DNA from: Ochromonas danica
Taxonomy: Eukaryota; Sar; Chrysophyceae; Chromulinales; Chromulinaceae
Assembly: GCA_015146655.1 (NCBI GenBank)
Contig: VKHL01000122.1
Span: 1 to 64,000 of the forward strand
DNA: 64,000 nucleotides
Direction: 5' to 3'
Below, piece after piece: positions 43,392-53,919 of this stretch; position 1 is the stretch's first letter; every line of letters starts with the position of its first letter. The notes under the pieces are model-generated. The model ran no database searches. It worked only from the letters and a program-made list of their open reading frames with translations, and was not told the origin of the DNA. The position numbers and the translations under genes are program-made.

Positions 43392-45117
43392 ACATGTTTG
43401 GTGCTATGTTCTTCATTTGCAAAGGTCATGTGGCGACGATGAATATTGCCTTTGTAGTGTTTGAAAATCAAAAAAGTGGCTGGTCGCCATTCCATACGTG
43501 CACACACTCTCTGATGTCGTTGTATCATGGGTCGGCTGGGTGAAGCCATAAGTTCTCTCCTTCCTGTTTAATGACGATGATGATGATGACCATCACCCTC
43601 TCGAAGGAATATCTGAAAAACACATTGTATTATATTGTAGTCTAGTATGGTATAAAGCTTGAATGAAGAAAATCAAGAAAGTTGAAAGTGATAAAAGTGT
43701 TTGTTTATTTTATGAATGAGAAGTTAGTTTACAAGTGCTGTGTCTATTGACTGAATGCCGTCATTTCTTAGTTTTATTCACTATTGACTATGGTATTCTG
43801 ATTGATGATATCTCTGTCTTCATGATGGAGTGAGTCAAGGATTTTCATACAATAAAGATGACTTTTTATCTGATTTAATTCAGATCAGTCCTTTGTATGT
43901 TTTCCTGATCAAAGAACTAGGACTAGGAGGCGAAAAAGTAATGTAGTCTAGGCTACTATAACTGTCACAGCATTAACACACGTCACAACAATATTCACCC
44001 CCTCCCCCAACCTACCCAATATAACTACTTCAATGGATCTTATTTTTGGCTGGTATGCATTGTGATATAATATGAGACAATGTGTGAAAGATAAACGGTG
44101 ATGATGATAATAATGATGATGTTGAATGATGTGGTGTGGTGTAGTTACTATGTCTGGTATGTTGATGTCACTGTAGGCTCTAGTTGGTCTCTTTGTTAAC
44201 GGTTTAGTGATTATTGTTGCTTTCTATTACAATAACTATTTCCTCATATCCATCTGAATAGAAAGTTCAAGTGATAATGTGCTCAACTCTCTTGTTGTGT
44301 TGTTTTATTTACTAAGTGCTCAGTTTTTGCTTTTTTGTTAAATGAGACAAAAGTTATAACAATCCTGTGATTACAATGGAATGAATGCTGTTGCATGCAC
44401 TCTCTCCTGTCTTCCCCTTGGAGTGCTGTTCATGCTGATAATAATAAGAAATACAATTAACTAGAGTCTGATGGTCATATTTCCTTCCACTGTAGGTGAT
44501 TACTATATAGCCTTATCTATTTTCGTAGAAATGATCTGTGAAGTGGGTATTGAGTGAGAGCTGCAGATGACATGAGACACAGTTTGCACTCCAGCTCTCC
44601 TCCAAACTCTTCTAGTTCAGATTCTTCTGTTCTAATTGTCATACACAACAAGGATCCATAGTATCTTCGTTCCCTCATATCTTCTCCTTCAAAGTGTGTC
44701 CACCAATCATTCAAGTCACATCTCACTCTCCAGCTATGTCCTTCACTAGACTATACTTCCAATACCTTACCACCACCAATACACCAGAGACTGACTGTTA
44801 GTACAACGTAGTATCATATGCTGTAGTAGTGTAGTACAGTGCAGTAAAGTGCAAGTTAACTAACTAACCAGTACTAGTACTACAACTAGACTAGTGCTAG
44901 AGTGGTACTAGTACAAGTGTGGTGTCTCTGAAGTACAAATACTACTGTAGTGATAATAACGTTACAATTATTATTACTATGGGTATTATTACTTACATAA
45001 GATATAGAGAAGGTATTACTATATAGAGAAAGACATACTGACATAGTCTACTAAGTTAACAAGTTAACAAGTTAACAACAGCAGAGAGAGAGAGACCGGA
45101 GACCGGACAAAGCTAAG
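43392..45117. other. 1.7 kb gene-poor interval
   Basis: The longest stretch without a recognised gene in the conserved part of the window. No tRNA-like cloverleaf or snRNA motif caught my eye. At 44,790-44,930 many AGTACTAGT-type and GTAGTA words occur close together, and GTTAAC repeats occur at about 45,055-45,075. A 69-codon minus-strand frame at 44,517-44,726 has no motif. It could hold long UTRs or a noncoding RNA. Confidence 0.45.
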
Positions 45118-45432
45118 TTAAGAGTCAAGATCCACTTCTCCCTCATAGAACATCTTCTTTCTACGATAATCTCCAAATCCCATCTCTTTAATAGGTTGAC
45201 CTAGACCATACTTTGGAAGTCTTCTTTCATTAGGTAATTTCTTTAATTCTTCTTCAATATATTTAATACGAGCATTATATTCTAATGGAACACCATTATC
45301 AAACAAAGAACCCCATGCTTCTCTCCATTTATGAGGAGCTTCTAATTCTGTATGAAGACGTTGTTCCCAATTCTTTGCTTCAGCTTCAGGATTACTTTGT
45401 CGACCATTAGTTGCTTTCTTATCATCAGCCAT
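45118..45432 (-). CDS. Small conserved-looking protein, 104 aa
   Basis: ATG start MADDKKATNG, hydrophilic throughout. Seen: HKWREAWGSLFDNGVPLEYN and PKYGLGQPIKEMGFGDYRRK near the C-terminus, followed by an acidic end. No membrane segment or metal motif. I do not recognise the family; the Trp/Gly/Pro-rich motifs look like a constrained protein, perhaps a small complex subunit. The stop codon overlaps a TTAAG word. Head-to-head with the adenosine deaminase gene. Confidence 0.65.
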   Translation of the reverse strand: MADDKKATNGRQSNPEAEAKNWEQRLHTELEAPHKWREAWGSLFDNGVPLEYNARIKYIEEELKKLPNERRLPKYGLGQPIKEMGFGDYRRKKMFYEGEVDLDS

Positions 45433-45807
45433 TGTAGCTATTTTCTAGACTAGTTGGAGAGAAGAATGGTCTTTCTCTTGGTCATCGGCCATGAAATGAA
45501 ACCGTTGAAAACGAAAACAAATTCCATGGAATGGGATGGAATCCATGTGGTAGTTGTTGGGTTTTCCGGTTTTCGGATTTTCGAAAGTACGTGTGTGTGA
45601 ATGTGTGAATGCGTGGTGTGTTGGGCTGGGACGCACTGCTGCGTTGCTGTTCTGCTTCATCTTCCACAACACAAGCAACAACAACAACAACAACAACCAC
45701 AACACATACTTATTCCTCCATCCCCAACCACCAAGAAATACCTCCTTCCTCCACCCTTACCTTACCTAAACCTTTCCTTCTTTGAATCTCAGTATACTTG
45801 CAGAACT
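45433..45807. promoter_or_regulatory. Divergent promoter, 104-aa protein/adenosine deaminase
   Basis: 375 bp between two divergent starts. Contains an AAC microsatellite at about 45,674-45,697 and pyrimidine-rich sequence up to a CTTGCAG just before the deaminase ATG, which might be a 5' UTR acceptor. Confidence 0.35.
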
Positions 45808-47157
45808 ATGGATAGTTGCTTATTAAAGAGTTTTCTGGCAAGAGAGAAGCCTACCTATGATGAGATCAAAGCCCTTCCTAAAGTCTTACTGCATGAACAT
45901 CTAGATGGTGGTTTACGCCCAAGCACAATTATTGACATTGCCAAAGAAATTAATTATCCTCATCTTCCAACTCATGATCCCGTTGAATTAGAAAAATGGT
46001 TTTATGAGCAATGCAACTCAGGCTCTCTTGTGAAATATCTCCATTGCTTTGAACATACTATTGCTATGATGCAAAGACCACAAGATTTAGTTCGTATTGC
46101 AAGAGAATGTGTATTGGATTTAGCTGCGGATGGTGTAATTTATGCTGAAATTCGTTATGCCCCTGAACTCTTTGTCAATTCTGAAATGAGCTATGAACTC
46201 ATTATTGATAGTGTGACACAGGGTTTCAAAGAAGGTATGGATATGGTTAGCTCAGATAATGCGTTGGACTTTGTTAGTGATGGCTTGGACCCCACCTCGG
46301 CCACTTATCTCTACCCCATTCGTGTCGAATCCTTACTATGCACCATGCGTCAACATTCTAATGAAACTGGAGATCGAATCGCTGAATATGTTGTAAAATA
46401 TCGTGATCGTGGTGTTGTTGGATTTGATATTGCAGGTCCTGAGAATGGCTTCCCACCTCATCGCCATCTCACTGCTTTTAATACCTTGCGCAAAGAGAAT
46501 CTTCATTTTACAATCCATGCTGGTGAGGACTTTGGTCTGCCGTCCATTTGGCAAGCTATTCAAGTTTGTGGCAGTGATCGTCTGGGTCATGGTGTTCGTC
46601 TGATAGATGATGTTTATCATGATATTGATGGGGTCCAGGTGCCCGTAAAAATGAATCAGTTAGATCTTAACACACTTGCCCAAGAAGCGAGCAAATTTAA
46701 ATTGGGCCGTTTAGCACATTATATTCGTGATAAACGTATCACGTTGGAAATCTGTCCCACAAGCAATTTACAAACTGGCTGTGTTCCTTCTTCTCGACTG
46801 GAAGAGCATCCCATTCATCTGCTTCATCTTCTTCGCTTCCGAATTACTGTCAACACGGACAATCGCCTTATGTCTGCAACCACCATGACAAGAGAATTTC
46901 ATCTTTTGGTTGAGACGTTTGGTTGGACATTTGCTAATATTCAACGTGCGACAATCAATGCCATGAAGTCAGCTTTCATTTCTTTTGATGATCGAGTGCA
47001 TTTAATCAAGAGGATAATTAAACCTGCTTACCGACAGATGATTACGGTAAAGCATGAACGGGATCATTTGGGAATGCGCCGTCGCATGTCTGAAGAGACA
47101 GAAACTGATGAAGAGGATGACCATATCTCCGCTGCTGTCAATGTCGACGACTTTTAA
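45808..47157 (+). CDS. ADA: Adenosine deaminase
   Basis: Single exon, 449 residues. Seen: LLHEHLDGGL with the zinc histidines at residues 29 and 31, IYAEIRYAPEL at about 111-121, VVGFDIAGPE, FTIHAGED (about 235-242, zinc His then catalytic Glu), DRLGHGVRL, and ITVNTDNRLMS with the zinc Asp. This is the full amidohydrolase set. Residues from 415 on are an extra acidic tail. Known: converts adenosine and deoxyadenosine to inosine forms (EC 3.5.4.4). The next gene downstream on the same strand is adenosine kinase, which uses the same substrate. I chose the ATG at 45,808 because the upstream in-frame sequence is low complexity. Confidence 0.92.
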   Translation: MDSCLLKSFLAREKPTYDEIKALPKVLLHEHLDGGLRPSTIIDIAKEINYPHLPTHDPVELEKWFYEQCNSGSLVKYLHCFEHTIAMMQRPQDLVRIARECVLDLAADGVIYAEIRYAPELFVNSEMSYELIIDSVTQGFKEGMDMVSSDNALDFVSDGLDPTSATYLYPIRVESLLCTMRQHSNETGDRIAEYVVKYRDRGVVGFDIAGPENGFPPHRHLTAFNTLRKENLHFTIHAGEDFGLPSIWQAIQVCGSDRLGHGVRLIDDVYHDIDGVQVPVKMNQLDLNTLAQEASKFKLGRLAHYIRDKRITLEICPTSNLQTGCVPSSRLEEHPIHLLHLLRFRITVNTDNRLMSATTMTREFHLLVETFGWTFANIQRATINAMKSAFISFDDRVHLIKRIIKPAYRQMITVKHERDHLGMRRRMSEETETDEEDDHISAAVNVDDF

Positions 47158-48662
<1,505 letters not shown>

Positions 48663-49262
48663 ATATCCTGCTAGTTCATTCCTGCATCGTTTAACCACCT
48701 ATATGTCTCAGATTGGATAAAACTTTGTTGTATAATCTGAGCATCTTTGTCAGTAACATAAGTGGATCACGCCATGTGTATTCTATGTTGTTAGTTTTGG
48801 TGATGTCACGAGCAGCATATGGTACACCATAGATAGAAAGGTAGTGGTCTCGCATTGTGTTTTCTGTGATAAATTGTGTCTCCACCACTGAGCACCCCCC
48901 TTTCTCCTCCACTTCAAATCCACAAGGGTCATTACTTCTCCACAAAGAAAACCAATAAGCTTTCTTAATCTATATGATTTCAACTACCTCAACTACTTGT
49001 ATTTGCTCATCAAGAATTCATCTTTTGTTCAGAGATACTCCAATCATCACTGTCTGCATTGAGTAGACCAGATCTACCGCCACTGTACAGTCTTTGTGCG
49101 GGGAAAAACCAGCGGTTTTTAGTTATTATTGCGTGGTGAACGGCTGATGTCTCTGCGTTCATTGTTTGATTTTCATTCGTTGTTGGCATAGTCACACATC
49201 CCCGCTTCCTTTCCTACTTTCATTTTCTATTATATTCAAATTAAGGAAAAATTAATCGTCGA
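48663..49262. other. Intergenic, no gene seen
   Basis: Two overlapping minus-strand frames (48,691-48,983) have no motif. AT-rich upstream of the decarboxylase start. Confidence 0.4.
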
Positions 49263-50797
49263 ATGCACAATAGTGGATCACCTTTTTATCGCCAAGTATG
49301 GTTTATTCCAGTGGCGATCATCTTAATTATTGTTCTTTGGTATCAATACTCTCCTACCACAACATCCTCTACTGAGTAAGTGAAGAAGTGATGAACACCT
49401 TTTTATTTTTATTTTTTTGCTTGTCTTATCTTATGAAAGCATTTCATTCTAATTAATGTCATGTTTTTCTTTTCCTAGTGTTCATTCTGAGCCTGTTATG
49501 ACAGAAAATGTGGTGAAGATGATGGTAGCTTCAGAAGTACGATCTCAACTTCTCACACCTGCAGTAAAATATACTATGAAAGATATTAATAACTTCCCAC
49601 CTGTGAAAATCTTACCTGAAACTGAGAAATTAAGAATCTTAGTAACAGGTGGTGCAGGATTTGTTGGAAGTCATTTAGTAGATCGTCTTATGATGGCAGG
49701 ACATCATGTCATTGTAGCTGATAATATGTTTACAGGAAGACAAAAGAATATTATGCAATGGTTAGGTCATCCACATTTCCAATTGGTTATTCATGATGTA
49801 GTAGAACCTATTATGTTGGAAGTTGATCAAATCTATCATTTAGCATGTCCAGCTTCTCCTCCTCACTATCAGGTAGGTTTTCACTATGATGACATAGTTG
49901 ACTAGTATTAATTATCCATAGTGAACTTACTCGTTATTTCTTCGTGGTTTTCTTGTATTATGCTATTTCATAGTATAATCCGATCAAGACCATTAAAACC
50001 AGCACGGAAGGTACTTTGAATATGTTAGGTCTGGCCAAGAGAGTGAGGGTAAGGGTGTGTTCGTATAAAGCCATCATGACAATTGTATTGACTTGGCCAT
50101 GTGGTGATATTATTAGGCTCGTATGCTGCTAACGTCTACCTCTGAAGTTTATGGTGATCCTGAAGTGCACCCACAGAAGGAAACCTATTGGGGTCATGTC
50201 AATCCTATCGGGCCTCGTGCATGCTATGATGAAGGCAAGCGTGTAGCTGAAACAATGATGTATGCATATGAATCTCAAGGTGGTGTGGAAGTGCGTGTTG
50301 CACGTATCTTTAATACCTTTGGTCCTCGAATGCATCCTAATGATGGTCGTGTCGTGAGTAACTTCATCATCCAAGCCCTACAAGGCAAAGATATTACAAT
50401 CTATGGAAATGGTTTGCAAACACGATCTTTCCAGTATGTAGATGATCTTGTGGAAGGATTGATCAGATTGATGAATGGTAACTATTCTCTTCCTGTTAAT
50501 ATTGGCAATCCGGATGAGTACACAGTGAAAGATTTTGCTCATTTGATCAAAGAGTTGACACAGTCGAATTCCACTGTTAAGTTCTTACCTGCTACTAAGG
50601 ATGATCCTCGTCAGCGTAGACCTGATATTACCACAGCCAAGGAAAAACTTGGTTGGCAGCCTTCTGTGCCAGTGAAGATTGGCTTGTCCAAAACTATCGA
50701 TTACTTCCGTAAGGAGTTACAGGATACTGGAGAAATTGTTCCTACTGGACCACAAGCTTCCAAGCCTCAGCAACATCGTTCCTCTCGAATGGTGTAA
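49263..50797 (+). CDS. UXS1: UDP-glucuronate decarboxylase (UDP-xylose synthase)
   Basis: Exons 49,263-49,375, 49,479-49,872, 49,974-50,048 and 50,117-50,797 give 420 residues. Seen: an N-terminal signal anchor (about 10-27, [18 protein letters not shown]) for the Golgi, [18 protein letters not shown] (NAD loop, about 90-107), [19 protein letters not shown] (a UXS hallmark), [15 protein letters not shown], and [10 protein letters not shown] with the catalytic Tyr-Lys pair, then [20 protein letters not shown]. Known: makes UDP-xylose for wall or glycoprotein glycans. The first exon encodes the anchor alone. All catalytic residues are present. Confidence 0.93.
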
Positions 50798-51046
50798 AAC
50801 TCTTAACATAGATGCTTGATAGTATTCTGTACACTGTTCGTGCTGATTAGCATAACATGATGATGATCATGATGTGTTGTGACTGTTCTGTGGGATTCTT
50901 TTTACATGTGATACAATCTTTAAGCATGCCATGATAGGCACTTCTTTGTGGTATGGCAAGGTCAATAAGTTCAATGAGAAGAAAAACGTCTGTGTTGGTT
51001 ATTGCTACATGTTCTTTGATACAAATACACCCTACAGGAAGGAGCC

Positions 51047-51759
51047 TCATAGTTCATCAGGAACGTCATGTAAGAGAGTGAGGAAAGTGTCAAGCATGGT
51101 AGCACTCTTAGAATAGAGCTCCATCACCTTGGCAACGTCTCGCTGGTTGATAGCAGACTCACATTGACGTATAGTCCTACGAAAATCTGCTGCAATGGCT
51201 TTAGCATCGTTGGCTTTGGCTGGGTCAAGGATGCCTCTGGTGAGCAATATCATGTCATCGTACTCACTGCCCAGTGCCCGCAGAAAGGCTTTTGTGTCCA
51301 ACACTTCTCGATCAGAGAATTCTGAGCCACGACTTTGAATAGCATCAGAAAGTGATGCCCAATCTTTCTATGAAAAGAGAAGAAAGGATGAAGTGAATGT
51401 TGAGATTGGTGAGGAGCAAAGGGTAGTAAGGTAGGGGTAGTGTGTGTATTGTTGGTGACAACGTAACAGACCTGGTACTTCAGAATCTTGGAGAAGGCCA
51501 GCACACCATCAGGAAGACCACCATCACCAACTCCTGCTAAGACAGGCATCGAGAGTGCATTGAAGGCTATGAGACCAGCTGCTACAGCAGAAGTCAGTCT
51601 GCGCTGAATATGCAACACACTGTCTTGACTACTGGCAGTCGTCATACTCATGCGCATTCGACATGTGCTGGAGGGCATTATTGTATTTTGAAATGCATGA
51701 CAAACAAAGAAGAAGAGGCTAGAATAGAATATAAGGAACAATAACATCATCATCTTCAT
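51047..51759 (-). CDS. Thylakoid-lumen PsbQ-like protein
   Basis: Exons 51,759-51,472 and 51,367-51,047 (104 bp intron) give 202 residues. Seen: an ER signal ending CHAFQ (about residue 20-23), a Ser/Thr/Met-rich transit segment, then QRRLTSAVAAGLIAFNALS ending VLA-G, a twin-arginine lumen signal. The mature part of about 130 residues is a four-helix candidate (LAFSKILKYQKDWASL, REVLDTKAFLRALGSEY, FRRTIRQCESAINQRD, LYSKSATMLDTFLTLL). Known: PsbQ-type subunits of the oxygen-evolving complex have this tripartite targeting and fold. The PsbQ name is inferred from targeting and shape, not from a diagnostic motif. The protein is certainly of plastid type. Confidence 0.65.
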
Positions 51760-52204
51760 TTGAAGTAATGATCATCTTCGTCTTCGTCTTCTCACTGACG
51801 AGGCAGGAGGGAGTCTAAATCTGGGAATCTAGAAGAACGTTTCGTTTCTTCGTGATTTTGGAGATTCGGGAAGGGACAAGATTCAAGCCAGGCAGCCAGA
51901 GAGGTCTCTTCCCAGCCACAAACCCAACAGCCCAACAGCCCAGCAGCCCAGCAGCCCAGCAGCCGCCGCCAAAGCCAAGCCAAGACGCCAGCAGCAGAAC
52001 CAAAAGGTCAAAACAAAGAAGCCAAAGGTCTTGCTTACATTGCTAGTCCAGTCCAGTCTAGATATCCCAGTCTCACTCTCTCTTACCAGGTACTGTCAAC
52101 AGATGATAAGATATGTTCCTTGTGAATAGATTCCTAATAATGTTTTTTTCTTCTATCAACCCCATGTATGGCTTTTTCTGTTCAACAGAATTTGAAAATT
52201 CAAG
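51760..52204. other. Intergenic with CCCAACAG/CCCAGCAG repeats
   Basis: Short tandem units related to CCCARCAG at about 51,922-51,966. No gene. An acceptor-like tract lies just before the next gene, and the ATG follows a short AT-rich leader. Confidence 0.4.
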
Positions 52205-53290
52205 ATGAACTTACAAAATAAAAATACTACCAGTCGTACTAATGGAAAACGTTCTGCTACTATAGCAGGTCTTCCTGAACATGTTCCTGCAAATGATTCT
52301 CCTTCAAGTACCAGTCTTTCTGCCTCGAATGTGGTCTTATCCACTACCGCGGATAATAGTCGTCATCTCTCTGATCTCCACCTTGCTGCTGCCACTGCCA
52401 CTCGTCTAGATTCAAATCTTTCCCATGGTGATGATACAGATGATGATGAAGAAATTCACCTTTCTGATGAACATCTTCGCAATGTTGCCATGCCTTTGAA
52501 GAGCTCTGTAGTGGGTGGAAGAAAGAGTGGTAGCAAGAACTATGCTGCCTCTGAACATAAGCATTTCCTCTTCCTTATTGATCGCTTGCAAGCATGGGCT
52601 GAAGGTCCTCAAGGAGAAAGCTGGTCTGAGATTGCTCAACGCCAACACAAGAAGCTTGGTTATCGTCGTGATGCAATGGTTCTCCATGATCACTTCATGG
52701 AAATGGTCAGTGTCGCACGCACAATCATGCGCGAAAATGGCTTGCAATTTCCTGTTGTTCCTGATGATCCAAGTTTGACTGAAGATCAAATGGCCGAACA
52801 AGTCGAGGTCGCCTACTTAGAATTGGGCGAGCAGCTCTTCCTTGCCATTCAGAATCGCATGGGCAAGAAGCTCAGCCCCCTCGCTTGGTGGGATGCCGAT
52901 GTCTTTGCTGCTACGGTTCGTATTGCCAATGACATGGAGAACAATACTGCTGGTGGTGTCCAGGATGCTGCCCTGTTGGTAAGCACAAATTGCAGCCACC
53001 TCCTTGGAGAGTCTAATATTCTCGTTTTGCAGGAACAACGCAGAAAGGAAATTGACTTTGAAGAGAAGAGCACGGAATCAAGTCTTCTTCAGACTCGCCA
53101 ATCTCTGTTGACTGATCCGGCTCGCCGTGTCAGCATAAGCTCGGTGAGTAATGTGGGTTCGTCATTGAAGGACGATCTCGCGGAAATCAAGGCCTCTGGC
53201 AAGCTCTTGCGCAAGTTTGATGACAGGCTGAATAAGGTGGAAGAAAAGATTGACATGATCCTCAAGCACCTCGGCGTTGCCAATAACTGA
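52205..53290 (+). CDS. Protein of unknown function, 361 aa
   Basis: Seen: a Ser/Thr/Asn-rich first 80 residues with an acidic DDTDDDEE, then a helical domain (about 118-240) with HFLFLIDRLQAWAEGPQGES, GYRRDAMVLHDHFMEMV and SPLAWWDADVFAATVRIAND, and a C-terminal coiled coil (KLLRKFDDRLNKVEEKIDMI). I do not recognise it. Within it, 52,979-53,032 has perfect intron borders (GTAAGC and TTTTGCAG) and is 54 bp, a multiple of three with no stop, so the protein may be 361 or 343 residues. A decayed copy of its C-terminal coding part lies at 53,684-53,757. Confidence 0.72.
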   Translation: MNLQNKNTTSRTNGKRSATIAGLPEHVPANDSPSSTSLSASNVVLSTTADNSRHLSDLHLAAATATRLDSNLSHGDDTDDDEEIHLSDEHLRNVAMPLKSSVVGGRKSGSKNYAASEHKHFLFLIDRLQAWAEGPQGESWSEIAQRQHKKLGYRRDAMVLHDHFMEMVSVARTIMRENGLQFPVVPDDPSLTEDQMAEQVEVAYLELGEQLFLAIQNRMGKKLSPLAWWDADVFAATVRIANDMENNTAGGVQDAALLVSTNCSHLLGESNILVLQEQRRKEIDFEEKSTESSLLQTRQSLLTDPARRVSISSVSNVGSSLKDDLAEIKASGKLLRKFDDRLNKVEEKIDMILKHLGVANN

Positions 53291-53919
53291 GCGAGGTCTG
53301 ACTTCGCAGCACTGACAAATATCCCTGCCTAACTTCCCATTCCCCACCTGCACATAAACCTGACCTTTGACGCTTGTTGTTGCTGTGTGAAGTGTATACT
53401 TTGCCTTGTGGTTCTTTCGATTGTGGTTTTATATACTGACGATGTGTAATAGTTAAACTTCCCTCGTCAAGTCTGTTATCATGGACTAGCTTTCTTTTAC
53501 ATCTTGAAAGCACGTCGTGATGCGACTAGCCAAGCATCTCTATGAATATGCCATCTTGCGAGTTGCATCTTCGAACACCAATGTACTCGAATAGACTTAC
53601 CAGTTAAGTATCAGCTTGCATCAAACAGGTTTCTTCAAGTCCCTTATGATAGAAACAACCTCATTTATTCATTATTGAAGTGTAATCTCGCAGAGATCCA
53701 AGCCTCTGGCAATCCTATTGCACAAATTTGATATCAGGACAGGCTTAATAAGAGTTACCGTGAAAGACTAATATTGATAACTAGACGGGTCTACCAGCAG
53801 TCTAGTCCTGTCATTGACTGATCTCCAGATCTCCAGATCTGACTGTCTGTCCAGCATTCTCAGCCTTCCTCGTCTCGTCTGTCTTGTCTCTGGTCACTCA
53901 TTATTGATTATCATCAAGA
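53291..53919. other. Intergenic containing a decayed gene-end copy
   Basis: No gene. The segment at 53,684-53,757 resembles 53,166-53,236, the end of the preceding gene, with many substitutions. Confidence 0.45.
53684..53757 (+). pseudogene. Decayed copy of the C-terminal part of the 361-aa gene
   Basis: The word order AATCTCGCAGAGATCC, AAGCCTCTGGCAA, TTGCACAA, TTTGATATCAGGACAGGC, TTAATAAG parallels ATCTCGCGGAAATC, AAGGCCTCTGGCAA, TTGCGCAAG, TTTGATGACAGGC, TGAATAAGG at 53,166-53,236. The frame is no longer coherent. Confidence 0.6.
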
